This document shows, in pieces, positions 48,878-57,772 of a stretch of DNA of 64,000 bases. The notes under the pieces were generated by a model, which was not told where the DNA came from, did no database searches, and saw nothing but the letters and a program-made list of their open reading frames with translations. Made by a program: the position numbers and the translations under genes. Position 1 is the first letter of the stretch, and each line of letters opens with the position of its first letter. Location of the stretch: assembly GCA_034521835.1 (NCBI GenBank), contig JAXHMA010000006.1:1364001-1428000 (forward strand), in the 5' to 3' direction. The stretch comes from JAMQKA01 sp034521835 (GTDB lineage Bacteria > Bacteroidota > Rhodothermia > Balneolales > Balneolaceae).

Positions 48878-50581
48878 CCTTAATCCGTGAGTAAAACACG
48901 TGTAATTCTTATAACTTCATTACTTCCAATGGGTTAGCCAAATTGTTATCTTCACCTGTCAGGTGAAACCCGAAATATAACCACCAAATTCATAGATTTC
49001 GAGATTGAACTGACCTCCACGCCGCTCACCTCCACGGCCGGGCTGGCCTTTGTGGGCCAGCAGCTGGATGATCCCAAATTCGACCGGCACCTGGCCAGCC
49101 TGATCCCCCACCAGCGCCGCCGGGGCCGGATCTCAGATGGCGATATTGCCCGGACGATGATTGGCCTGATCTGCGTGGGCAAGCCCCACTTTGATGCGGC
49201 CGCGGAGTTCGCTGGCGACCGCTTCTTTCCTGAAGCCTTGGGAGTGGAAAAATTGCCCTCCCCGGAGATTCTGCGCCAGCGCATTCAGGGGATGCCCGAG
49301 GAAGCCGGAGACGCCTTCCGGGACCTCGCCACGCGCCTGTTGGCCGGTCAGGGCGAGCTGCTTGTCAGCTTCCATCACGGCCGGCAGTATCTGCCGATCA
49401 ACATCGATGTGACTCCGCCATGGATAATTCCGGCTCCCACAAAGAGGGCGTCAGCTGTACCTACAAGAGTTTGACGGGTATGCCCCGATCGTCGCCTACG
49501 CCGGCCCACACGGGTTTATCCTGAACAACGAGTTGCGGGAGGGCTCTGCCCACTGCAACTGTGAGGGCACGGCCGAATGGCTGGCCCAAACTTGAAGCGG
49601 GCCAAAGCGGTGGCCCCCAAAGATACGCCCCGGCTGGTGGTCACCGACGCCGGCCACGATGCGGCCGAGAACCTGCTGTTGTTCTCTGAAGACTTCTGAT
49701 ACCGACTTCCTCGTTAAGGGTAACCTGCGCCGGCAGGATCCGGCCGAGTGGCTGGCCGAAGCCCGCCGGCAAACCGAGGTGCCGGACCAGCTGGATCGCG
49801 GGCCCCGCGCCTGGTATGGAGAGACCACCAGACGGTCTCGGTCGAGACCGATTCCGGCGGGGCCCGCGAATTCTCCGTGCGGGCGGCTCTGGCGGGCCAC
49901 CAAGCGTTTTGCCGACTCCCGATGGCCAGCTGTTGATGGAACCCGAGATTAGCATTGAGGCATACTGGACGTCCCTGGACTGGGCCCCCGAAGATATCCA
50001 GGCTTTTTACCAGCAGCGCGGGACCAGTGAACAGTTCCACAGCGAACTCAAGACCGATCTGGACCTGGAGCGGCTGCCTTCGGGGAAATTTCAGACCAAC
50101 CAGCATATTCTGGATCTGGGGATGATCGCCTACAACATTCTGCGGCTGCTGGGCCAGCAGATGCTGGCCACCGGGCAGGTGCCGGGGCGGAAGGCCGAAT
50201 CGGCTCGCCTGCGGCTGCGCACGGTGCTCAACAGCCTGATCTACATGGCCGGACGCCTGGTCCGGCATGCCCGCCGGCAGATCCTGCGGATCTTCGAAGG
50301 CCACTGCGGCTGGGCCGATGTGGCCTTAGGGCTGGCCCGCGCCCCGTAGCCGGCCCGGGCGGGCACCCCGGCAAGCACGTATTGGCCCGTCTGTCCTGTC
50401 CCCGCAAGGACGGCATGCCTGTCGTAGCTCTAACAAACAAACTACAGCCAGAGGAGAGTAATTGGCAGCTCCAAAAGTGCTTCTTCCACAGCTGATTGGC
50501 AGGTTGGCTGCTAATACCAGCTCACAATCGAATCAGTAAAGCAAAGAACGTAGGTTATATTCCTTAACTCACGGATTCAGG
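48878..50581 (+). mobile_element. IS1380-family insertion sequence, 1704 bp
   Basis: The ends are CCTTAATCCGTGAGT (48878-48892) and ACTCACGGATTCAGG (50567-50581), 14 of 15 bases matching as inverted repeats, flanked by the direct repeat TATTA. Inside lies a GC-rich transposase-coding region unlike the surrounding AT-richer DNA. Length, ends and transposase type fit IS1380. The insertion splits a small membrane zinc-ribbon gene that is otherwise intact, so it is probably recent. Confidence 0.88.
48926..50349 (+). pseudogene. IS1380-family transposase, multiply frameshifted
   Basis: Successive frames on the plus strand make up one transposase: NITTKFIDFEIELTSTPLTS onward, NIDVTP then MDNSGSHKEGVSCTYK, FDGYAPIVAYAGPHGFILNN, RLVVTDAGHDAAENLLLF, DTDFLVKGNLRRQDPAEWLA, and DWAPEDIQAFYQQRGTSEQF to the stop. 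The last segment holds the IS4-superfamily YREK signature (Y-x2-R-x3-E-x6-K in YQQRGTSEQFHSELK). The catalytic Asp residues are in NIDVTP and VVTDAGHD. At least six frame changes are needed, a much higher density than elsewhere in the window. It is either decayed or poorly resolved because of multi-copy and GC-rich sequence. Confidence 0.85.
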
Positions 50582-50586
50582 TATTA
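50582..50586. repeat. Target-site duplication TATTA (right copy)
   Basis: This is the right copy of the 5-bp duplication flanking the IS. One copy must be removed to restore the interrupted reading frame. Confidence 0.8.
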
Positions 50587-50808
50587 TTTAGCTGAAATAG
50601 ATATTATTGCAGATCCTACTTTCATCGCAATGTTTTTCACCTCAATTATCCTTGCAATCTGGGGGAACTTTAAATTCCGGCGTTGTCCTTCCTGTGATGG
50701 ACATATCGGCAAATTGTATTTTGGGCTGAATCACCCCAAATATTGTCCCGAGTGTGGCATTGAACTACTAGATGACAATAAAGTTACGTAGTTGATAGTC
50801 ACCCACTT

Positions 50809-50925
50809 ATGATACTGAAAATACTTCATTTTATTCGATACAATGCCCTTTCTTACGTCGCACACACGCTATTTAGCACTTTTGTAAGTCTCCTTCTGGT
50901 ATCCTTATCCCAATGGTCAGAGTAG
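50809..50925 (+). CDS. Possible 38-residue membrane peptide
   Basis: ATG 50809 opens a 38-codon frame containing one hydrophobic helix (LFSTFVSLLLVSLSQW). It follows the zinc-ribbon gene by 17 bp. No homology is recognised and the frame could be chance. Confidence 0.2.
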   Translation: MILKILHFIRYNALSYVAHTLFSTFVSLLLVSLSQWSE

Positions 50926-51242
50926 GAATCTTTATCCCGAGGGTAAATTAGCAGTCTTGTTATCTTTCATACTGATACGACAGTAGATTGTAGCACCGTT
51001 TGAGCGTTTGCGTAGCTAAAAGTAGGTAGTTGCTTTACGTAACATAGGTTATTTCGCTTTCTCTAAGTCAATGTTTTATTGAAATGCTACAAGTTTGTGA
51101 CAACTTTGCCACAACGAAGAGGGGTTGTAACAGAATTGTAACTCGAAACCCGTTACGCAGAAGAGGTGACTGACTCCGAAGGGGCACTTTGGGAAGTCTG
51201 AGAGGGGGTGTCCGCAAAAATATTCGCGCAGACGACGAAAAG
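50926..51242. other. Intergenic region upstream of convergent tRNA gene
   Basis: This is about 317 bp without a gene. The end nearest the tRNA lies downstream of its 3' end and shows no clear terminator. Nothing else was seen. Confidence 0.3.
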
Positions 51243-51330
51243 CGGAGAGGGAGGGATTCGAACCCTCGGTACGCGCTAGACGCACACACGCTTTCCAAGC
51301 GTGCGCCTTCGACCGCTCGGCCACCTCTCC
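51243..51330 (-). tRNA. tRNA-Ser (anticodon GGA)
   Basis: On the minus strand the 88-nt sequence begins GGAGAGGTGGCCGAGCGG. It has an anticodon loop CTTGGAAAG (anticodon GGA, reading UCC/UCU), a long variable arm as expected for tRNA-Ser, the T-loop GGTTCGAATCC and an acceptor 3' strand CCTCTCC pairing with GGAGAGG, with discriminator G. CCA is not encoded. Confidence 0.95.
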
Positions 51331-51455
51331 AAGAAGATTCGCAAATATAGAGCAAATTGCCTGCATTTTCAAAGAAAAAAGGGCCTCTTATCATTTCATT
51401 TGGTTTTCAATAACGAAACCCTAAATGAACCTAATCCTTTTTAAAATTCCTGTCT

Positions 51456-52139
51456 TTAAAAACCGAAAGAAAATATATGCTCTGTAAACGCTCTTACAGG
51501 TTCACCATCTTTTTTTGCTGGTCGAAATTTCCATCGCAAAGCAGCTTCAATGGTTGCCTCTGCCAGTCCGTAATCAATGCTCTTGACCGATTTGTAAGAT
51601 TGTCCATCTCCGTTATAAAGTCTGATCTCAGAAATTGAAGCTTCCTCCACATTCCCTTCCGTATTCACCAGAAAACTGACCCAGATCTCCGCCTTGATAT
51701 CTTGTTTTTTAGCGGCTTCCGGCACTGTCGGCTCCACAATGCGTACCAAACTGGGCGACTGGTCCGGGCTTGCGGCAACCTGGTCAGAATCACCGCCCGG
51801 TCCCCTGCCGGTTTCATCAATAGGATTGGGCATGTTTTGTATATTCAGTTCCTCCATCACGATCGGTTCTTCCTCAATAATTTGGTCATTCGGTACGGGT
51901 ACCGGAACTTGCGGCGATGGCGGAGGCGGCGGTGAGCTGCGCTGCGTGGTTATTTGTACATCCTCGATGGTTATTGCATCCTCCATGGAGTTAAAATCCT
52001 GGAATAAATCTGACTTCTTCTCCTGAACCGGCCAAAACAGGAAAACCGACAGCATCATAAGCTCCGCAAGGATAATACATGCCATTATCTTAAGCCGATA
52101 AGGCTGCTTTTCTAGTATGTAGATCAGATCATCGATCAA
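51456..52139 (-). CDS. TonB-family energy transducer
   Basis: This 227-residue protein has an N-terminal membrane anchor (IMACIILAELMMLSVFLFWP), a proline-rich periplasmic spacer (SSPPPPPSPQVPVPVPNDQ) and the TonB C-terminal domain (AEIWVSFLVNTEGNVEEASI, AALRWKFRPAKKDGEPV). It passes proton-motive energy to outer-membrane receptors. Partner receptors are not in this window. It is the last gene of a leftward run after the acyltransferase, with 18 bp between them. Confidence 0.85.
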   Translation of the reverse strand: MIDDLIYILEKQPYRLKIMACIILAELMMLSVFLFWPVQEKKSDLFQDFNSMEDAITIEDVQITTQRSSPPPPPSPQVPVPVPNDQIIEEEPIVMEELNIQNMPNPIDETGRGPGGDSDQVAASPDQSPSLVRIVEPTVPEAAKKQDIKAEIWVSFLVNTEGNVEEASISEIRLYNGDGQSYKSVKSIDYGLAEATIEAALRWKFRPAKKDGEPVRAFTEHIFSFGF

Positions 52140-52157
52140 AATTGGGGGATCTATACG

Positions 52158-52904
52158 TTAGGCTGAAGTTTTCTGTTCAGAGTCCGTTTTGAGTGCTTGT
52201 AATTCCTGCTGCAGTAGATAGCGAACGTGCTCACGCAGCTCCTCTACCGAGTCGAATTGTTGGGGGTCTACCGGGGGCAGCACCGAAAGTTGAAACTGCT
52301 GCCTGAAATTAAATTTCCACGAGCCGGCTGGCATCGCCTTGTGACCGCCATTAAGAACGAGTGGCTGCAGCTTAAAATTATATCTGCGGGCCAGCGTAAA
52401 GGCGCCGTCTTTAAATCGACCGATGTTACCTGAGACCGATCGCGTCCCTTCCGGAAAAAACATCGCCGGGATTCCGTCCTTGACTGGCTCAACCAACTTA
52501 TCGAGCAGTTTTATCGACTTAAGGCTGCGACGATCGATTCCCAGATGCCCTGTCATGGAGATGATCCATCCCAGGAATGGAATACGGAACAGACTCTTTT
52601 TGGACACCCATTTCATGGTCCAGGGCAACATATATGTAAGCGGCATATCCAGGAAACTTTGGTGATTGGCTACAAAAATTGTGGGATGTTCACCGCTATA
52701 GTTTTCAGTTCCACGGATTTTGACGACCCACCCGGGATTGGCTTTCATAATGGCGAATGCCAGTCCCCTCAGGATGGTATTTGGAATTTGCCGATGCCGG
52801 TCGAACCAGAACGTAAGCAGGAAGGCGATGGTCACCAGCATGAAAAAGAAGACAAAGCATACCGTCCACCAGATCCAGAAAATAATGCTCAAGAAGGTTC
52901 GCAT
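52158..52904 (-). CDS. 1-acyl-sn-glycerol-3-phosphate acyltransferase (PlsC-like)
   Basis: This 248-residue protein has an N-terminal hydrophobic segment (LSIIFWIWWTVCFVFFFMLV). The acyltransferase motifs are IFVANHQSFLDMPL (the NH-x4-D catalytic motif) and AMFFPEGTRSVSGN (glycerol-phosphate binding). It transfers a fatty acyl group to lysophosphatidate or a related lipid at the inner membrane. Its start is 1 bp from the stop of murQ, so the two are co-transcribed. Confidence 0.88.
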   Translation of the reverse strand: MRTFLSIIFWIWWTVCFVFFFMLVTIAFLLTFWFDRHRQIPNTILRGLAFAIMKANPGWVVKIRGTENYSGEHPTIFVANHQSFLDMPLTYMLPWTMKWVSKKSLFRIPFLGWIISMTGHLGIDRRSLKSIKLLDKLVEPVKDGIPAMFFPEGTRSVSGNIGRFKDGAFTLARRYNFKLQPLVLNGGHKAMPAGSWKFNFRQQFQLSVLPPVDPQQFDSVEELREHVRYLLQQELQALKTDSEQKTSA

Positions 52905-52905
52905 G

Positions 52906-53844
52906 CTACTGCCTGTTCTCTTTCAAACTAATAGATGCTTTGCGGATAAAACCGTTATGTTCTTTAAGAAGTTTCTGCGCCTCCTCCTTTTTAATATTAC
53001 CCAGCGCCATCAGGAGCGCCGTTTTTACATGTCCCCCGGACTCCTGAAGCTTGGCTGCGGCCTGATCGTAATCTAGATCAGTAAAGTTCATGATAATGCG
53101 CTTGGCCCGTTCGTGTAGCTTTTGATTGGTCAGCATCAGGTCTACCATCACATTTTCATAGACCTTGCCCTGGCGTATCATGGCGCCGGTTGTGATCATG
53201 TTGAGCACCATTTTCTGAGCTGTGGCGCTCTTCATGCGGGTGCTGCCCATAATAACTTCAGGGCCAACGGGTATATCTATGAGCAGATCCACCTGTATGT
53301 CCAGCTGATCGCCGGGCACCGTCGTAACGAATATGGTAGAGCAGCCTCTTTTTCGGGCTTCCTTAATCGCTCCGTGCACGTAGGGTGTTCGCCCGCTGGC
53401 TGCCAGTCCACACAGCACGTCCGGTGGTGAAAGGTCGATCTTATCCATCGCTTCAACGCCGTTTTCTTCATAGTCTTCGGCTCCTTCCTGGGCCACAAAC
53501 ATTGCATCCTTGCCGCCGGCAATTAATCCAACTACCTGCTCAGGATGAGAGCCAAACGTTGGCGGACATTCTGCTGCATCCAGCACTCCCAGGCGACCGC
53601 TGGTTCCCGCACCGGCATAAATCAGGCGACCATCTTTCCCGAGAGCTTCGCTTATCAGTTCAATTGCTTCTGCAATGCGGTCTAGCTTCTTTTCAACGCA
53701 GTTAGCTACTTTTTTATCTTCCTCATTTATCAGGCGGGCAATTTCACGGGCATCGGCCAAATCAATTTGGCGGGTGGATGGATTTCGCTGTTCGGTATCC
53801 AGTTTTTTCAGCTGCCGGAAAAGGTCCTTGTTTTGTTTGGTCAA
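52906..53844 (-). CDS. murQ: N-acetylmuramic acid 6-phosphate etherase
   Basis: This is a 312-residue SIS-domain protein with GRLIYAGAGTSGRLGVLDAA, AECPPTFGSHPEQVVGLIAG, the catalytic Glu region FVAQEGAEDYEENGVEAM, and GPEVIMGSTRMKSATAQKMV. MurQ cleaves the lactyl ether of MurNAc-6-phosphate to give GlcNAc-6-phosphate during peptidoglycan recycling. The length is normal and all key segments are present. No MurNAc transporter or kinase lies beside it. Confidence 0.93.
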   Translation of the reverse strand: MTKQNKDLFRQLKKLDTEQRNPSTRQIDLADAREIARLINEEDKKVANCVEKKLDRIAEAIELISEALGKDGRLIYAGAGTSGRLGVLDAAECPPTFGSHPEQVVGLIAGGKDAMFVAQEGAEDYEENGVEAMDKIDLSPPDVLCGLAASGRTPYVHGAIKEARKRGCSTIFVTTVPGDQLDIQVDLLIDIPVGPEVIMGSTRMKSATAQKMVLNMITTGAMIRQGKVYENVMVDLMLTNQKLHERAKRIIMNFTDLDYDQAAAKLQESGGHVKTALLMALGNIKKEEAQKLLKEHNGFIRKASISLKENRQ

Positions 53845-53923
53845 CGTACCCTTTGTTCAGATTCTAAGTTCAATTTGATGCTAAACTATGAAAAACTTTT
53901 GAGGGAATCTTACTAGTGGCTAC

Positions 53924-54307
53924 TCATACGCCTAATCCTATGGACCAGCTTCTTTTTGGGCGCTGATTCCACCCGAGATGGGTGTGTTTAAAATCATCCA
54001 TATACTTCAGTCCATAACCGAATATGCGATCCATCGAGGAGTGTGCAAACAGGATGGTGCCGACCATCTGTATGAGGAAATCTCCAAGGTAAAATCCCAC
54101 TAAATACACCAATATTGCCACTCCTTTGTGATGCACCATATTGTACAAGATTGCCCCAATGCGCGCATTTACCACATATCCAATCATGGAAATATCCGGC
54201 ACAAGCAGAAAAACAATGAATATCCACCACGAATACCCGGTAGTGGTAAATAAGATAAAGGAAAGTATAAACATACCGAGCTCTTCAAGCTGAATAATCG
54301 ATTTCAT
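53924..54307 (-). CDS. DUF4260-type membrane protein
   Basis: The best start is ATG 54307 (MKSIIQLEELGMFILSFILF), giving 127 residues; the longer frame from 54388 would overlap the biotin carboxylase. About three to four membrane segments are visible, with SWWIFIVFLLVPDISMIGYV, LYNMVHHKGVAILVYLVGFY and the C-terminal FGYGLKYMDDFKHTHLGW motif characteristic of DUF4260. The function is unknown. It lies in the leftward run between the biotin carboxylase and murQ. Confidence 0.75.
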   Translation of the reverse strand: MKSIIQLEELGMFILSFILFTTTGYSWWIFIVFLLVPDISMIGYVVNARIGAILYNMVHHKGVAILVYLVGFYLGDFLIQMVGTILFAHSSMDRIFGYGLKYMDDFKHTHLGWNQRPKRSWSIGLGV

Positions 54308-54338
54308 AGGAATGGAGTGTTTTCGAAGGTTGGTTGCG

Positions 54339-55842
54339 TTAGTCCCGCCGGTTATTCCACCAGTCTGAACCATTTCTGGACGAGCCATCTAAAATAAAGT
54401 CTGCATCCTGCTCCTGTTTTGTCAGGTTGGCCTTGAGAAGTGCCGCGGCGATCGCTTCAATTTCTTCGCCATCTTCATCAGTGGGATTAAGCTGTTCAGG
54501 CTTGAAAAGATCTGGCACAAAATGAGTATCATATTCAGCATTGCGAAAAGCTTCATGATTCAGCACATATTTGCAGAAAGGTATGGTCGTGCGACAGCCC
54601 GCAATTTCATACTCATCCAGTGCCCGAAGCATCCGTTGAATAGCTTGCTCCCGATCACTGCCATGCGTGCAGAGCTTGGAAATCATCGGATCATAATTAA
54701 TCGTGATATTCTGTCCCTCTTCCACCCCGGCATCCACCCGAACGCCATTGCCGGCTGGAATTCGATGTTTATTGAGTTTACCGGTACTCGGCAAAAAATT
54801 ATCGCGGGGATCTTCTGCGTAAATCCGGCACTCAACGGCGTGTCCGGTTCTGGTGATATCCTCTTGAGCAATGGGTAGTTCTTTCCCCTCGGCTACCAGA
54901 ATCTGCAGGCGCACAAGATCAAAACCCGTAATAAGTCTGGTAACCGGGTGTTCAACCTGCAGGCGTGTATTCATCTCCAGGAAATAAAAATTGCGATCTT
55001 TATCCACCAAAAATTCTATTGTGCCGGCGCCCACGTAGTCACAGGCTTCAGCCGCTGCAATAGCGGCCTGCCCCATCTCTTCGCGCATTTCAGGGCTTAA
55101 TATCGCGCAGGGAGCTTCCTCAATAACTTTCTGATGGCGCCGCTGGATGGAGCATTCCCGGTCAAACACGTGCAGGGTATTGCCATGTTCATCGGCAATG
55201 ATCTGGAACTCTACGTGGCGCGGTTCCTGCAGGTACTTCTCAATATAGACCCGGTCATCCCCAAACGCATTTCGTGCCTCGGAACGGGCACCTTTAATAC
55301 CCGACTGAAATTCTGTCTTGTCCCGAATAATACGCATCCTTTCCGCCCCCGCCAGCCGCGGCCTTTACCAGTACCGGGTAGCCGATCTCATCGGCTATCT
55401 TTTTGGCTTCATCGATATCTTTAAGCGCATCTTTTGTGCCAGGTGGAAACGGCACTTTTTTCTTACTCATCAGCTCTCGTGCTGCGGTCTTGTCCCCCAT
55501 CAGGCGGATCGAGTTAGCTTTTGGCCCAATAAAGATAATTCCCTCCTCATTACACCGCTCGGCAAAATTGCCGTTTTCACTCAAAAACCCATAACCGGGA
55601 TGGATGGCATCAGCACCAGTCTGCTTCGCGGCGTCGATAATTTTGTCGAAGACAAGGTAGCTTTCGGAGGCTGCGGCAGGACCGATATGGACCGAATCGT
55701 CAGCGTGGAGCACGTGTGGAGAGTCGGCATCCGGCGTAGAATATACGGCCACCGTTTCTATATCCACGTCTCGGCAGGTACGGAGTACGCGAAGTGCTAT
55801 CTCTCCCCTGTTTGCGACAAGAATCTTGTTGATTGATGCCAT
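54339..55842 (-). CDS. Biotin carboxylase subunit of acetyl/propionyl-CoA carboxylase (frameshifted near 55335)
   Basis: Two frames (55842-55294 and 55337-54339) make one enzyme of about 501 residues. The break is in the glycine-rich ATP-grasp loop (AAAGGGGK then MRIIRDKTEF), where one or two G are misread. Conserved segments are KILVANRGEIALRVLRTC, HPGYGFLSENGNFAERC, ERECSIQRRHQKVIEEAP (here DRECSIQRRHQK), FYFLEMNTRLQVEHPVT, ECRIYAEDPRDNFLPSTG and VDAGVEEGQNITINYDPMIS. It carboxylates biotin on a carrier protein. The C-terminal extension past residue 450 is like that of propionyl-CoA carboxylase alpha subunits with a separate carrier. No carrier or carboxyltransferase is adjacent. Confidence 0.88.
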
Positions 55843-55845
55843 AAC

Positions 55846-56559
55846 CTACACAACATGTATTTTAATCATACCCTGCCAAAGATCCCACTCCCCGGCACTC
55901 TGCATTTTCCAGATATCCAGTTCGTGATCAATCATCTTGGATTTGAGAATATCATCCAGCCGGTAGGCCACATCTTTTCGCGGATCGTCATAATAGCTGG
56001 CCAGCCTGAAGTCCACATCCCGGATCTGTTCCAAAACACGATCTGTCTTTAATTTGGGCAGGTAATCCACCGGGTTATTGTAGTAAACATCGTCGCTGTA
56101 AAAATCGTCCATGAAAGGAGTAATATCATACACACCGCTCATACCGATCGCCTTGCCAAAACTAGTGGGATGCTTCAGGCTCAGATTAATGGCGTGATAC
56201 CCCCCCATATCCACTCCCGCAACAATCAGGAAGTCGATATCACTCATCTCTTGAATTCTGGGTACTACCTCCTCGATGATGTAAGACTCATACTGAATAT
56301 GACGGCTGATGCGCTGTTCCGGGGTGGCATCCTTGTTAAAAAAGCTCTCATCATCATTAGATTCTACGCAAAACAGCTGATTAAAGCCGTTGCGGAGCTG
56401 AAAAGAGATGGCATCCACCATGCCTTGCTCCTCCCATTGAAGACTTCCTTTACCCCGCGTGGGAATTGCCAAAACGGGTGTACCGGACTCTCCGTAAATA
56501 CGCAGTTCCATCTTTTTACCCAAACTTGGACTACGCCATTCCATTACATCTTTTTCCAT
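55846..56559 (-). CDS. Esterase-like alpha/beta hydrolase lacking catalytic Ser and probably His
   Basis: This 237-residue protein belongs to the putative-esterase family (MEWRSPSLGKKMELRIYGES, QRISRHIQYESYIIEEVVPR, HAINLSLKHPTSFGKAIGMS). The nucleophile elbow, normally G-x-S-x-G, reads VAGVDMGGYHAIN, with Asp in place of Ser. In the C-terminal HELDIWKMQSAGEWDLWQGM the usual HDW-type His region reads GEWDLW. The triad is therefore probably lost and the protein may be a binding or regulatory pseudo-enzyme. It starts the leftward run and is 3 bp from the biotin carboxylase start, so the two are co-transcribed. Confidence 0.72.
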   Translation of the reverse strand: MEKDVMEWRSPSLGKKMELRIYGESGTPVLAIPTRGKGSLQWEEQGMVDAISFQLRNGFNQLFCVESNDDESFFNKDATPEQRISRHIQYESYIIEEVVPRIQEMSDIDFLIVAGVDMGGYHAINLSLKHPTSFGKAIGMSGVYDITPFMDDFYSDDVYYNNPVDYLPKLKTDRVLEQIRDVDFRLASYYDDPRKDVAYRLDDILKSKMIDHELDIWKMQSAGEWDLWQGMIKIHVV

Positions 56560-56642
56560 ATATGATCCCTGTTATTGAGATGATTTAAAGCTAATATAAA
56601 GGATCAATTTCTTTTTACGTAAGAAAAAATAGCAGAAAACAC

Positions 56643-57608
56643 CTACTTCATTTGATACAGTATACGCGGCAGGATGAAAAGTTTTTCGGTGGCATTCAGA
56701 TATGCTCGATGTTCAAACACGTTATAACCGTTTTCTTCAATTTTATCGAGGATACGGCCGTAATTATAACTTGCCAGGTAAACCGGCAGGCGGCTGTCTT
56801 TCTGCAGCAGCTTAATTCCCTTGTCTGCTCGTTCATAATATTGGCGTGCCCGTTCAATCTGAAAATGCATTAGCTGGATGAATGAATCACTGAGTTCGTA
56901 ATTAAATAGACTCTGCTCAGACACGTTAAATCGGTCAAGGTCTTCTTTTGGCAGGTAGATCCGATCTTTTCGGAGATCTTCTCCCACATCGCGCAAAATA
57001 TTGGTCAGCTGCATGGCAATACCCAGATCAACAGCATATTGAAGTGCTTCATCGGAGCTGTACCCAAACACCTCGCTGGTCATAAGACCTACCGTAGAGG
57101 CCACTTTGTAGGAGTAATCCCACAGCTCATCAAAATCCTGGTAGCGGTTTTTGTATAAATCCATGCACACGCCCTCCATTAATTCGAACGGCAGGTCTAT
57201 GGGAATTTTATAGTTGCGCAACACATCGGAAAACGCCAATAAGATGGGATCGTCATGGCGCTTGCCATCGTAGGTTTCCTGCAGCTTCAGCTTCCAGCGG
57301 TCCATTGTATACTTGATATCCGGGTAGGAGATCTTTTCACGATCTATAAGATCTTCAGCCTCGTCAACCAAATCATCGATATAACGGCACAGGGAGTAGA
57401 TGGCAAAAATGCCCCTTTGCTTTTTATTGGGCAGAAAACGGGTGGCCATATAAAACGTCTTGGCATGCTTACGGGTCATCTCCCGGCATCGCGCGTAGGC
57501 GGCCTGCAGCTGTTTGTTATCCACCTCTTCCACCACCGATCGATGCAAGGACGTCCGTTCATAGAGCGGTCGAATTAAAATATATGGTAATCTAAAAAGG
57601 TCGGTCAT
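56643..57608 (-). CDS. Phytoene/squalene synthase family protein
   Basis: This is a 321-residue prenyl-head-to-head synthase. The first Asp-rich motif is SLCRYIDDLVDEAED, the second is QLTNILRDVGEDLRKDRIYL, and FAAVCMDLYKN-like and YKVASTVGLMTSEVFGYSSD segments flank them. It condenses two GGPP to phytoene (carotenoids) or two FPP to squalene. Phytoene synthase is more likely in this bacterial group, but no other carotenoid genes are nearby. It is divergent from purC across 164 bp. Confidence 0.85.
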   Translation of the reverse strand: MTDLFRLPYILIRPLYERTSLHRSVVEEVDNKQLQAAYARCREMTRKHAKTFYMATRFLPNKKQRGIFAIYSLCRYIDDLVDEAEDLIDREKISYPDIKYTMDRWKLKLQETYDGKRHDDPILLAFSDVLRNYKIPIDLPFELMEGVCMDLYKNRYQDFDELWDYSYKVASTVGLMTSEVFGYSSDEALQYAVDLGIAMQLTNILRDVGEDLRKDRIYLPKEDLDRFNVSEQSLFNYELSDSFIQLMHFQIERARQYYERADKGIKLLQKDSRLPVYLASYNYGRILDKIEENGYNVFEHRAYLNATEKLFILPRILYQMK

Positions 57609-57772
57609 ATTACCCCGAAAATTAATTCAATTATATAATAAGAATGTTTCATCTCCCGAGAAAAGTTCCCGTTGAACTGGCTTATTCAGCTGAAAAATTG
57701 GTGAAATTGAATTTCAAATTGCGCCTATATTTTTGGATTTTCTTTTGACTTGAAAAAACTAATTAAAAAGCT

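Larger units (their letters stand above)
48783..50791 (+). pseudogene. Small membrane zinc-ribbon protein gene interrupted by IS1380 element
   Basis: The 5' part (48783-48877) encodes MKNRVKEKHHKNTKNLYYVA and a membrane helix (AAIVFIFAASSYY). The 3' part after the element (50587-50791) continues in the same frame once one TATTA copy and the element are removed. It reads through LAEIDIIADPTFIAMFFTSI and a second membrane helix into a zinc ribbon (RRCPSCDGHIGKLYF...KYCPECGIELL, two CxxC pairs). The intact gene would encode 99 residues. A downstream ATG at 50630 could still produce a 53-residue fragment with one helix and the zinc ribbon. Its function is unknown; two-helix zinc-ribbon proteins are common small membrane proteins. 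Confidence 0.85.

Noticed and set aside
48952..50440. Several leftward ORFs with Arg/Pro/Gly-rich translations inside the IS
   Set aside because: They are reverse-strand frames of a GC-rich transposase, which lack stops by composition; the plus-strand reading carries the transposase motifs.
51068..51394. Two leftward ORFs spanning the tRNA-Ser region
   Set aside because: They are chance frames across the tRNA gene.
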